Positions 16,371 through 24,648 of a stretch of 59,231 bases of DNA are shown here, piece by piece (positions within the stretch are counted from its first letter, which is position 1; each line of letters starts with the position of its first letter). Below the pieces are notes generated by a model. That model did no database searches, was not told where the DNA came from, and worked only from the letters and a program-made list of their open reading frames with translations. Origin of the DNA: Peptoniphilus_E sp964345555 (GTDB taxonomy: Bacteria > Bacillota > Clostridia > Tissierellales > Peptoniphilaceae); assembly GCA_964345555.1 (NCBI GenBank), contig CAYFRD010000006.1:1-59231 (forward strand). Reading direction: 5' to 3'. The translations under genes and the position numbers were made by a program.

Positions 16371-17606
16371 ATGAAATTCGGACTATTGGGAGCTCGCTTG
16401 GGACACAGTTTTTCCAAGAAAATTCACAACAGGTTGGGCGACTACAAATATGAACTTTTTGAGCGAAAAGAAAATGAAATTGAAGAATTGTTTAAAAATC
16501 CGGATATTGCAGGATTCAATGTCACGGTTCCATATAAGCAGACAGTCATGAATTATTGCGACGAAATAGATGAGGATGCACTTAATATAGGCGCTGTAAA
16601 TACAGTGGTAAAAAATAAGGGCAAATCAATTGGATACAATACCGATATCGACGGATTTTTATTTCAATTGAGGACCTCGGGAATTTCCGTTGAAGAAAAA
16701 AAAATCCTTATCCTTGGAGAGGGAGGCACATCAAATACCGTGTATCGTGCCATGGAAAAACTTGGAGCGAGGGAAATACTCAAGTTTTCAAGAAGAGGAC
16801 AGCGAAAATTCAAAGACATGAGCAATCACCGTGACGGACAGATAATAGTAAACTGTACGCCTGTGGGAATGTACCCGAATAATTTTGAAACCCTTGTGGA
16901 TTTAAGGGACTTTTTCGATTTGCAGGGAGTGATGGATGTCGTGTACAATCCTCTCAGAACACAGATGATTTTGCAGGCTGAGGAATTGGGGATAAAGAAC
17001 AATTCAGGCTTAGGAATGCTTGTTGTGCAGGCAAAGGTTGCATCGGAGTATTTTCAAAGAACAGAAATACCCGATGACGAAGTTTCTAAAATATTAAAGG
17101 AAATTGAAAGGGAATCGGAAAACATAGTTCTGATAGGAATGCCAGGAAGTGGAAAGAGCACTCTCGGAAGAAAGATAGCAAAAGTTTTAAACAGACCGTT
17201 CATTGATACAGATGAAGAAATAGAAAAAGCTGAGGGCAAGTCCATACCTAAAATATTTGAAGAAAATGGAGAGGAATTTTTTCGTAAAGTGGAAACTGAA
17301 ATCACAAAAGAATTTGGAATGCAAAACGGTGCAGTTATTGCCACAGGCGGCGGTGCGATTTTGAAAAGGGAAAACAGGCTTGCACTGAAACAAAACGGAA
17401 GAATATATTTTATCCGCCGATCTCTTGAAAGCTTAAGCACAAAGGGCAGACCTCTTTCAGAGGGCGGACTGTCCAAATTGCAGAAATTATATGAAGAACG
17501 CAGACCTGTTTATGAAAAATTTTGCGATTGTTCTGTGGATAATAAGTTTTTTGAAAAAACAGCACAAGATATAATAGGAGAATTTTATGAAGATCATCGT
17601 TATTAA
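16371..17606 (+). CDS. aroE-aroK: Fused shikimate dehydrogenase - shikimate kinase
   Basis: One 411-residue chain covering two consecutive pathway steps. AroE part, about 1-240: GARLGHSFSKKIHN for shikimate binding, catalytic Lys56 in NVTVPYKQ and Asp92 in YNTDIDG, and an NADP loop around ILGEGGTSNTV. AroK part, about 250-411: Walker A GMPGSGKST (256-264), DTDEEIEKAEGKSIPKIF with shikimate-binding Asp, and ATGGGAI. The two are joined by a short acidic linker with no stop or frameshift. The fusion is uncommon; the two genes are usually separate. It follows pheA by 3 bases and overlaps aroQ by 20. Confidence 0.92.
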   Translation: MKFGLLGARLGHSFSKKIHNRLGDYKYELFERKENEIEELFKNPDIAGFNVTVPYKQTVMNYCDEIDEDALNIGAVNTVVKNKGKSIGYNTDIDGFLFQLRTSGISVEEKKILILGEGGTSNTVYRAMEKLGAREILKFSRRGQRKFKDMSNHRDGQIIVNCTPVGMYPNNFETLVDLRDFFDLQGVMDVVYNPLRTQMILQAEELGIKNNSGLGMLVVQAKVASEYFQRTEIPDDEVSKILKEIERESENIVLIGMPGSGKSTLGRKIAKVLNRPFIDTDEEIEKAEGKSIPKIFEENGEEFFRKVETEITKEFGMQNGAVIATGGGAILKRENRLALKQNGRIYFIRRSLESLSTKGRPLSEGGLSKLQKLYEERRPVYEKFCDCSVDNKFFEKTAQDIIGEFYEDHRY

Positions 17607-18030
17607 CGGACCGAATATAAACATGCTCGGCATCAGAGAACCGGACATTTACGGGATGGGGACATATGAAGATTTAATAAATACTGTAAAAGGGAACTAC
17701 GAAGAAAAAAATATGGACATAGAATTTTATCAATCAAATCACGAGGGTGATATAGTGGATAAAATTCAGAACGCCTATGGACAAAAGGATGCAATAGTCA
17801 TCAATCCGGCAGCATATACTCATACTTCAGTCGCCATATTGGACGCATTGAAGAGCGTAGCAATTCCTGCAGTTGAAGTCCATTTGACAAAGGTGGAAGA
17901 AAGAGAAGACTTCAGAAAAATTTCATACCCGGGAAAATACTGCGAAAAAACTGTGACAGGCAAGGGATTTCAAGGATATATAGAAGCAATAGATTACTTA
18001 ATTGAAAAATATGACAAAGATTTTGAATAA
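17587..18030 (+). CDS. aroQ: 3-dehydroquinate dehydratase, type II
   Basis: Third shikimate step, 147 residues, the flavodoxin-like dodecameric type. Motifs: NGPNINMLGIREPDIYG (family NGPNLNLLGxREPxxYG) with the catalytic Tyr, NHEGDIVDKI, INPAAYTHTSVAILDAL and EVHLT. Last gene of the operon, completing all seven steps to chorismate without any gap. A strong terminator follows directly. Confidence 0.94.
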   Translation: MKIIVINGPNINMLGIREPDIYGMGTYEDLINTVKGNYEEKNMDIEFYQSNHEGDIVDKIQNAYGQKDAIVINPAAYTHTSVAILDALKSVAIPAVEVHLTKVEEREDFRKISYPGKYCEKTVTGKGFQGYIEAIDYLIEKYDKDFE

Positions 18031-18035
18031 ATTGG

Positions 18036-18076
18036 AAAAGAGTTTATTGAACAATTAGTTGAATAAACTCTTTTTT
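18036..18076 (+). terminator. Terminator of the shikimate operon
   Basis: AAAAGAGTTTATT (18036-18048) pairs with AATAAACTCTTTT (18062-18074), 13 base pairs, and the T run continues to 18076. The A-rich left side makes it able to work for the opposite strand as well, where ybaK ends at 18105. Confidence 0.88.
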
Positions 18077-18104
18077 ATGCATATTTTAAGATATCTGATT
18101 TTTA

Positions 18105-18581
18105 TCAATCTTCATTAAATTTAATATCTGCAAATTTTCCTCCGGTTACTTTCGCCAAGTCTAAAGGATTTACTATAACTTGCATTCCCACGGTGCCTGC
18201 ACTCACTGATATTTCTTTTAAATTTTCAGCATCAATATCTATGGTAGTGGGAAATAATTTTTTCATCCCTACGGGAGAGCAACCTCCGTGCACATATCCG
18301 GTGAGGGGTTTTAAATCTTTTTGCGGCAACATTTCTATCTTCTTCTCGCCCGCGATTTCTGCCGCTTTTTTCAGATCCAGTTTTTGATTTACTTCTATTA
18401 CGAATACATAATGACCATTTTTACCTTGAGTTACCAAGGTTTTAAAAACCTCGTTATAAGCCACACCCACTTTGTCCGCCACTGACATTCCGTCGATTCT
18501 GTCGTCGGATATGTCGTAGGTTCTCACTTCATAATCTACCCTGTTTTTATCAAGTATGCGCATTGCGTTGGTTTTTTTCAT
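18105..18581 (-). CDS. ybaK: YbaK/EbsC-type Cys-tRNA(Pro) deacylase
   Basis: Editing enzyme that hydrolyses mischarged Cys-tRNA(Pro), cytoplasmic. 158 residues from the ATG at 18581, which overlaps the stop of the upstream acetyltransferase gene (ATGA) and has a GGAG site; an ATG four codons earlier is less likely. Family features: the conserved Lys in FKTLVTQG, EVNQKLDLKKAA, the loop GYVHGGCSPVGMKK and SAGTVGMQVIVNPLDL. Its normal neighbours vary, so context adds little. Confidence 0.88.
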   Translation of the reverse strand: MKKTNAMRILDKNRVDYEVRTYDISDDRIDGMSVADKVGVAYNEVFKTLVTQGKNGHYVFVIEVNQKLDLKKAAEIAGEKKIEMLPQKDLKPLTGYVHGGCSPVGMKKLFPTTIDIDAENLKEISVSAGTVGMQVIVNPLDLAKVTGGKFADIKFNED

Positions 18582-19135
18582 TTTTGACTCCATTCTTTTC
18601 TTAACATTAAGTACACCTTGGTATCTGTGATACCGAAGTTTGAAAAGTTAGCTTGTCTAAGCGTTCCTTCATACTTCATTCCGCATTTTTCTGCAACTCG
18701 TCCCGAAGCGGGATTTTCTGTGGAATGTCTAACCTCTATCCTGTTGAGTTTTACTTCTTCAAAGAGAAATTTCAGTACCCCTATTAAAGCTTCTGTCATA
18801 ATGCCGCAGTTCCAATATTTCTTTGAAAGGGCATAACCTATTTCTCCTGCTTCTATTTTTTCATCTATGCTGTTTACGGAAATACTTCCTATGTTTTCAG
18901 AGGTTTCTTTCAGTTCTATAGACCATTGATAAAAATCAAGGTTTTTGTAATTTGTCATCCACATTTTAATTATACGGCGAGTTTCGTCGATATCGGCATG
19001 TTTTTTCCAAGTGAGATATTGCACAACTTCATCATCGGATGCCCAGTTGGAATAAACATCCTGTGCATCTTCCAAGGTATATTTTCTTAAAATCAATCTA
19101 TCGGTGAATATAGTTTGCGTTCCCAAGTTTTTCAT
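18578..19135 (-). CDS. GNAT acetyltransferase (RimJ/RimL-like)
   Basis: 185 residues of the GCN5-related N-acetyltransferase fold, acetyltransf_3 type: TERLILRKYT-like opening (TDRLILRKYTLEDAQDVYSNW), the acetyl-CoA segment around GEIGYALSKKYWNCGIMTEAL, and NRIEVRHSTENPASGRVAEKCGMKYEGTLR near the end. Members acetylate ribosomal protein N-termini or small amines; the substrate here cannot be told. It is coupled to ybaK by a 4-base overlap. Confidence 0.85.
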   Translation of the reverse strand: MKNLGTQTIFTDRLILRKYTLEDAQDVYSNWASDDEVVQYLTWKKHADIDETRRIIKMWMTNYKNLDFYQWSIELKETSENIGSISVNSIDEKIEAGEIGYALSKKYWNCGIMTEALIGVLKFLFEEVKLNRIEVRHSTENPASGRVAEKCGMKYEGTLRQANFSNFGITDTKVYLMLRKEWSQK

Positions 19136-19328
19136 TTTTATTTTCCTTTGTAATTTATCGGTTTAAGATTTTTATAAAAATAGATGCTTTGCAGAGAATT
19201 CATCTTAAATTTTTGCCCTTAACATTTGAGTTATTATATAAATAAAGGGTAAAATTAATATAATTATAGCACAGTTTATAATTACTATATGTGCAAATTT
19301 ATTGAATTTTAACATTGGAGGGATAGTG

Positions 19329-20177
19329 ATGAAATGGCGTGGAAGGGCAGGCAGCTCAAATGTTGACGATAGAAGAGGACGAGGTGTCAGAGGCGGAGCA
19401 GGGCTGGGAATTGGAGGACTTATCATAGTGGCTTTGTTCACTTTGCTCACAGGTGGAGATTTAGGTGATGTTATAGGCAATATTTCAGGCATGAGCGGTA
19501 CAGCTATTGAGCAGAGATACGAACCCACACAACAAGAGGAAGAACTTGCTGAATTCAGCAAGGTAGTGTTCAAAGACACCGAAGATGTTTGGAACGGTTT
19601 GTTTAAAGATATGGGCGAGGAATATGTGGAGCCGGGGTTGGTATTATATACGGATTCCGTCAATTCAGGATGCGGATATGCATCTGCACAAATTGGACCT
19701 TTCTATTGTCCGGCTGACAGCAAGGTGTATATAGATTTGAGTTTTTATAAGGATTTAAATGACAGGTTCGGAGCGTCGGGCGACTTCGCCTTTGCCTATG
19801 TAATTGCCCATGAAGTGGGGCACCATGTTCAAAATCTCTATGGAATTTCAGGACAGGTGCAATCACTGAGAAACAAACTTTCTCAAAGTGAGTACAACAA
19901 GTATTCCGTAGCCATGGAACTACAGGCGGATTATTTGGCGGGAGTTTTTGCAGCACATCAAAGGGACAAGGGTTATCTCGATGTGGGAGATATTGAAGAG
20001 GCGATGAATGCCGCCAGTCAAATAGGCGACGACAATATTCAAAGGCAGACACAGGGTTATGTGGTGCCCGACAGTTTCACCCACGGAACAAGTGCACAGA
20101 GGAGAGAGTGGTTTGAAAGAGGATACAATGCCGGAGATTTATCTGACTGGAATACTTTTAAGGCTCTGGGACTTTAA
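19329..20177 (+). CDS. YpfJ-type neutral zinc metallopeptidase
   Basis: Membrane-anchored zinc protease of the neutral zinc metallopeptidase (YpfJ) family. Start at 19329 because a GGAGGG site at 19317-19322 precedes it and the family begins MKWRGRR-like; this gives 282 residues. A basic N-terminus with Arg/Gly repeats is followed by one transmembrane helix (about 25-41). The peptidase domain carries HEVGHH with zinc ligands H161 and H165 and catalytic E162, and a third ligand is likely in MELQADYLAGVF. Paired cysteines near 115-127 may form a disulfide. Substrate unknown for the family. Confidence 0.88.
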   Translation: MKWRGRAGSSNVDDRRGRGVRGGAGLGIGGLIIVALFTLLTGGDLGDVIGNISGMSGTAIEQRYEPTQQEEELAEFSKVVFKDTEDVWNGLFKDMGEEYVEPGLVLYTDSVNSGCGYASAQIGPFYCPADSKVYIDLSFYKDLNDRFGASGDFAFAYVIAHEVGHHVQNLYGISGQVQSLRNKLSQSEYNKYSVAMELQADYLAGVFAAHQRDKGYLDVGDIEEAMNAASQIGDDNIQRQTQGYVVPDSFTHGTSAQRREWFERGYNAGDLSDWNTFKALGL

Positions 20178-20202
20178 ATATTTTTGGAGTTATTAAAAAT
20201 AT

Positions 20203-20232
20203 AAAGGCAAGCAATTCAAAATACTTGCCTTT
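20203..20232. terminator. Bidirectional terminator between the metallopeptidase gene and folD
   Basis: AAAGGCAAG (20203-20211) pairs with CTTGCCTTT (20224-20232). T runs on one side and A runs on the other let it serve both convergent transcripts. Confidence 0.8.
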
Positions 20233-20265
20233 TAGATATGAGTAATTTATAAAATTATATAGAGT

Positions 20266-21096
20266 TTATTTATAGAACTTCAAAGCACTTTGAAGAAGGA
20301 GAAGGTTGGTGATACTTCCTACACCCTTGGGAACGGGTGAGTAGGCTTTGATTTTTCCGTCTACCGCAGCTGCATTTAAATCGCCTCTCCACTTACCTTC
20401 CTTGTTTTTTGAAAGACCTATGTCTATAACTGTGGAATTTTCTGTGAAATAGGAATTATCAAGCATTTCAGCCACTCCCATGGCAGTGAATACTATGTCG
20501 GCATTTTTAGTGTGGAATTTTAAATCTGCAGTCTTTACGTGACACAGTGTAACTGTAGCCCATCTTGTGAGAAGAATCATTTCAAGAGGTTTACCAACTA
20601 CGTCGGAGTGATTTATTATCACGCAATCCTTGCCTTCCAATTCAATTCCGTAATGATCGAGAAGTTTTATTGCTGCCTTGGGAGCCAAGGGGATAAATCC
20701 GCTGACATCTCCCGAATAAACTTTGGCTTTATTCATGGGACTTACGCAATCCAAGTCCTTTTCGGGAGAGATGGCGTTGTTTATTGTCGCCGCACTTAAA
20801 TGGGCAGGATAAGGTCTGAAAATCAGCATACCGCCTATGCTGTCATCTTTGTTTATTTTGTTGATTAAATCTAAAACTGAATCTTCATCGGTGTCTTCAT
20901 CCAATTCGTGAATTTCGTATTCAATGCCCAGTATGTCGGCACTTTTTTTAATCCCTTTTTCATAGGCGATATCCGCTCCGTTAGCTCCGAATCTCAATAT
21001 AGATATCTTGGGAGCGGTTTTGAGTTGTGCAATTTCTTCTTTTATCTCCGCAACTATTTCTTCGTAGAGTTCTTTTGAATCCAGTACCTTTGTCAT
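20266..21096 (-). CDS. folD: Methylenetetrahydrofolate dehydrogenase/cyclohydrolase (FolD), divergent
   Basis: Interconverts 5,10-methylene- and 10-formyl-tetrahydrofolate. 276 residues with the two FolD domains: catalytic (about 1-120, with YEKGIKKSADILGI holding the catalytic Lys region) and Rossmann (about 125-260). Several usually fixed motifs differ: the cofactor loop normally reading GRSxxVGxP is NHSDVVGKP, and the C-terminal PGGVGPMT motif is PKGVGSITN. Loss of the Arg after Gly suggests altered NADP preference, which is inference. It lies in a minus-strand group with an SH3-type protein and pyrC, spaced by about 12 bases. Confidence 0.85.
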   Translation of the reverse strand: MTKVLDSKELYEEIVAEIKEEIAQLKTAPKISILRFGANGADIAYEKGIKKSADILGIEYEIHELDEDTDEDSVLDLINKINKDDSIGGMLIFRPYPAHLSAATINNAISPEKDLDCVSPMNKAKVYSGDVSGFIPLAPKAAIKLLDHYGIELEGKDCVIINHSDVVGKPLEMILLTRWATVTLCHVKTADLKFHTKNADIVFTAMGVAEMLDNSYFTENSTVIDIGLSKNKEGKWRGDLNAAAVDGKIKAYSPVPKGVGSITNLLLLQSALKFYK

Positions 21097-21108
21097 TTTA
21101 CATCTCCT

Positions 21109-21648
21109 TTATGGCTCGAAGGGTTCAACCAATGCAGAGCTGACCCATGAGTATTCCGTATCGTCATTGTTTAAATAAAATCCGTACCAAGTGGTGCCTT
21201 CAATTTTTTTGGAATCGTAGGCTGTGAATATATAGCCCTTGTTGAATTGATCGACTATTTTGCCGTCGAGTCCGGGGACTTTTCGCACGTTTACGCCGTC
21301 GACTTTGATCTTAAAATCCCCATATTCTTCGGATAATTCGGCATAATCTGCAGAATTATCTTTTTTAGAAGCGGTGTTTTCCAAATCTTCATTTTTAAGT
21401 TTAAGCCTTTGTATCTCCGATTCAAGACTTTCGATCTTGGCTGCTGTTTCGGTATCAAGTTGAGGGTTTTTCGCTCTTTTACTAGCTTCTTCGTACTTGG
21501 CGGTCATGTCGGCAAGATCTGATTTATAGCTCATGCTTCGGGCAAAGAGCCAAATATTTGCAAGTAGAGAAATGGCGAGCAAAAGTAAAAACAGCCTGAT
21601 TTGTTTTTTGTATTTAAAAATATAATTTCGTTTTTCATTATTGTTCAT
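21109..21648 (-). CDS. Membrane-anchored protein with coiled coil and SH3-like domain
   Basis: 179 residues, starting at the ATG at 21648 (GAGGTG site) and not the TTG at 21660. A basic N-terminus leads into one transmembrane helix (about 18-35), then a coiled coil rich in Glu/Lys/Leu (about 45-105), then a bacterial SH3-like domain (about 115-175) with VDGVNVRKVPGLDGKIVDQFNKG. Such domains usually bind cell wall peptides, so the protein likely sits on the outer membrane face. The specific role is unknown. Confidence 0.75.
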   Translation of the reverse strand: MNNNEKRNYIFKYKKQIRLFLLLLAISLLANIWLFARSMSYKSDLADMTAKYEEASKRAKNPQLDTETAAKIESLESEIQRLKLKNEDLENTASKKDNSADYAELSEEYGDFKIKVDGVNVRKVPGLDGKIVDQFNKGYIFTAYDSKKIEGTTWYGFYLNNDDTEYSWVSSALVEPFEP

Positions 21649-21663
21649 AAAACACCTCAAATT

Positions 21664-22926
21664 TTATTGTAGATCCTTGTATACAATACTTCCTCTGCAA
21701 ATAGTGTACTTGATTTTCCCCGGAAGTTTTATTCCTATATAGGGAGAGTTTTTGGATTTTGATGAGAAATCTTTTACTGTGTATTCCTCTTTGTCATCAA
21801 AAATAACTATGTCTGCGTAAGAATTTTCAATTAAATTCCCTGCATTTAAATTATACAACATTGCGGGATTTACAGTCATTTTTTTTATTAATTCGTTAAG
21901 AGTCAAGTGTCCACTTTGCACCAGATTTTTAATGCCTAAGCCAAGAGCTGTTTCAAGTCCGATTATTCCCGAGGGGGCTTTTGTGAATTCCACGTTTTTC
22001 TCTTCCTCGGTGTGTGGAGCGTGGTCCGTTGCGATTATTTCTATAGTATTATCCTTTAATCCCTCTATTATTGCAAGTCTGTCTTCTTCTGTTCTCAAGG
22101 GAGGATTCATTTTTGCAAGCGTACCCTTTTCTCTTATTAGGGATTCTGTAGAAGAGAAATGGTGAGGAGTCACTTCGGCGAAGATATTGGCACCTCTTTT
22201 TTTGTAGTACCTGACCAGCTCCACTCCGCCTCCGGAAGAAATATGCTGGATGTCTATCTTCGCACATGTTCTAAGGGACAGCAGTCCGTCCCTTGCAATC
22301 ATAACTTCTTCCGATAGAGCGGGAGAACCGTACAGACCCATTTCCTCTGAAACTGCTCCGTGATTTATTCCGTTTTCCACATTTAAACAAGGGCTTTCTT
22401 CGTGGAAGGATATTGGCACCTTTAATTTTTCCGCTCTCTTCATGCCATCTATTATGAGTTTTAAATTCATGTTGGGAATACCGTCATCGGAAAAACCTAC
22501 AGCACCTTTTGCAATTAAACCCTCCATGTCAACAAGTTCATCGCCCTTTAAATTCTTGGTTAAAGATACAACAGTGTACACATTGATAGGAGATTGTTCC
22601 GATTTTTGTAAAAATGATTCCAGAACCTCTTCACAGTCCATGGCAGGTTTTGTATTTGCCATGCATACTACGGATGTGTAACCGCCCCTTGCAGCTGAAT
22701 TTGAACCTGTGAGCAAGTCCTCCTTGTGAGTGAAGCCGGGATCTCTGAAATGAACATGCACGTCCACAAATCCCGGAGCTGCAATTAAATCCGTTCCGTC
22801 TATGGTATTTTCGTATTTTTCGGTTATTTTGCCTATGGTTTTTATTCTATCGCCTTCAATTAGTATATCGGTCACTTCATCAGTGTCCATTGCGGGATTT
22901 ATAAGTCTTATATTTTTAATTAACAT
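21664..22926 (-). CDS. pyrC: Dihydroorotase
   Basis: Third step of pyrimidine synthesis, zinc amidohydrolase, 420 residues, class I type. Metal ligands are visible in VDVHVHFRDPG, and IISFHEE / DIQHISSGG / TDHAPHTEEEK supply the other His and Asp. The central Lys and GGYTSVVCMANTKP are conserved. Other pyr genes are not next to it in this window. The start has an AGAGGTG site. It could also be an allantoinase or hydantoinase relative, but the motifs favour dihydroorotase. Confidence 0.9.
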   Translation of the reverse strand: MLIKNIRLINPAMDTDEVTDILIEGDRIKTIGKITEKYENTIDGTDLIAAPGFVDVHVHFRDPGFTHKEDLLTGSNSAARGGYTSVVCMANTKPAMDCEEVLESFLQKSEQSPINVYTVVSLTKNLKGDELVDMEGLIAKGAVGFSDDGIPNMNLKLIIDGMKRAEKLKVPISFHEESPCLNVENGINHGAVSEEMGLYGSPALSEEVMIARDGLLSLRTCAKIDIQHISSGGGVELVRYYKKRGANIFAEVTPHHFSSTESLIREKGTLAKMNPPLRTEEDRLAIIEGLKDNTIEIIATDHAPHTEEEKNVEFTKAPSGIIGLETALGLGIKNLVQSGHLTLNELIKKMTVNPAMLYNLNAGNLIENSYADIVIFDDKEEYTVKDFSSKSKNSPYIGIKLPGKIKYTICRGSIVYKDLQ

Positions 22927-23098
22927 TTCACACCTCTCTATATATTATATGATAAAAACCGCTTTTATAAAGTATCAAATTATATCAGTAGCTATTTTTG
23001 TGAAAACTACTTATTTCGTTGATTTTGATATGGATTTGTGGTATTTTTTTACTTGTGAATAAATTAATTATTTTGTATTGAGATGTTATGGAGGTAGT

Positions 23099-23764
23099 AT
23101 GGCGGAATTTAGTATATATGATGTCCTCGGACCCATAATGGTGGGGCCCAGTTCTTCTCATACGGCAGGAGCTTGCAGGATTGCCAAGATAGCTCTTAGA
23201 ATATGCGGAGGAGATTTTAAAAGCGTGGAGTTTATTCTTCACGGTTCCTTTGCGGCGACTTATAAGGGACATGGCACGGACAGAGCCCTTCTCGGAGGAA
23301 TTCAAGGTTTTGATACCTATGACGATCGCATAAGAGATTCCTTTGAATATGCACAAAAAAACGGAATCAATTATTCTTTTAAGACTGCCGATTTAGGAAA
23401 TGAATACCATCCAAACACGGTGAAGATAATTTTTCACTATGATGACAGAGATGAGTATGTAGTGGGCAGTTCCATAGGCGGAGGAGCTATAGAAATTGTA
23501 AATATCAACGGGATCGGTCTTAGATTCAGAGGGGAATTCCCCGTGATTTTGCTTCAGTATCCTGAGCAAAAGGGAGTTATCGCTTACGTGTCTTCCGTAT
23601 TGTCGGCAAGCAATTACAATATTGAATCCATAAATACAAACAAAGACACACTGAAGAACATTGTTACGCTGACCATTGAAATCGATAAGAACTTAACGGA
23701 AAATTTAAAATCTGCAATAATTGACAACGACAGGTTTACTTTTTCCAAGTATGTAGGGGTGTAG
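23099..23764 (+). CDS. sdaAB: L-serine dehydratase, iron-sulfur type, beta subunit
   Basis: 221 residues from the ATG at 23099, with ATGGAGGTAG just upstream; an ATG at 23078 is in frame but lacks a site. The N-terminal domain carries DVLGPIMVGPSSSHTAGACRIAKIA, diagnostic of the family, and the C-terminal 70 residues form an ACT-type domain (LQYPEQKGVIAYVSSVLSASNYNIESINTNK). It works with the alpha subunit encoded one base downstream to convert serine to pyruvate and ammonia, an oxygen-sensitive reaction typical of anaerobes. Confidence 0.93.
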   Translation: MAEFSIYDVLGPIMVGPSSSHTAGACRIAKIALRICGGDFKSVEFILHGSFAATYKGHGTDRALLGGIQGFDTYDDRIRDSFEYAQKNGINYSFKTADLGNEYHPNTVKIIFHYDDRDEYVVGSSIGGGAIEIVNINGIGLRFRGEFPVILLQYPEQKGVIAYVSSVLSASNYNIESINTNKDTLKNIVTLTIEIDKNLTENLKSAIIDNDRFTFSKYVGV

Positions 23765-23765
23765 T

Positions 23766-24647
23766 ATGTTAAATAAAGCTGAAGAAATAATAAAATACTG
23801 CGAAGAAAACAACTGTCATATTTATGATTTAGTTCTCGATTATGAAATGAAAATTTTAAAGAAGAGCGAAGAGAAAATCAGAGCCTACATAGACGATATT
23901 ATTTCCATAATGGAGAGCTCGGCTACCAGGTATTTGGAAGATGAAACGCAAACTCGATACAAAATGATTGACGGATTTTCAAAATTGACCTACGCTTATG
24001 CACAAAATCAAGAGCCCATAATGGGTAAGTTCGTGGCAAAAGCTATGGCTATGGCATTTTCCACATCGGAAGTCAACGGCTCCATGGGAAAAATTGCAGC
24101 AGCACCCACTGCCGGTTCTTCCGGAATAATGCCGGCTATGCTTGTATCGGCAAAGGAAAAATACAACTTCGATCAAAGGACTTTGCAAAACGGATTTTTG
24201 ACATCGGTTGGAATAGGACAAGTAATAGGGAAGTACGCAACCTTTGCGGGAGCGGAGGGAGGCTGTCAAGCCGAATGCGGTTCGGCATCGGCAATGGCGG
24301 CGTCTGCTTTGACGGAAATGCTTGGCGGGACACCTGAGCAGGCTCTCACTGCAGCTAGTATCACGCTCATAAATGTAATGGGACTTGTCTGCGATCCCAT
24401 AGCGGGACTTGTACAATATCCCTGCACTTTTAGAAATGCTTCGGGAGTTATAAATGCATTTATATCCACAGATCTTGCCCTTGCAGGAGTTAAATCCATA
24501 GTTCCCTTTGAAGAAGTGGTTCAAGCAATGAAGGACGTTGGAGATAAAATGGACTTCAGCTTAAGAGAAACAGGTTTGGGAGGAATTGCAGGCACAAAAA
24601 CAGGTCAATGCATCAGAAAAAATTTTTTAAATCTAGAAGGAGAATAA
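23766..24647 (+). CDS. sdaAA: L-serine dehydratase, iron-sulfur type, alpha subunit
   Basis: Catalytic subunit of 293 residues. Cysteines for the [4Fe-4S] cluster are visible in AEGGCQAECGSASA and VCDPIAGLVQYPC. Other family motifs are NGSMGKIAAAPTAGSSGIMPA and GLGGIAGTKTG at the C-terminus. It starts two bases after sdaAB and is followed two bases later by a symporter gene, so serine uptake and breakdown are coexpressed. Confidence 0.94.
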   Translation: MLNKAEEIIKYCEENNCHIYDLVLDYEMKILKKSEEKIRAYIDDIISIMESSATRYLEDETQTRYKMIDGFSKLTYAYAQNQEPIMGKFVAKAMAMAFSTSEVNGSMGKIAAAPTAGSSGIMPAMLVSAKEKYNFDQRTLQNGFLTSVGIGQVIGKYATFAGAEGGCQAECGSASAMAASALTEMLGGTPEQALTAASITLINVMGLVCDPIAGLVQYPCTFRNASGVINAFISTDLALAGVKSIVPFEEVVQAMKDVGDKMDFSLRETGLGGIAGTKTGQCIRKNFLNLEGE

Positions 24648-24648
24648 C

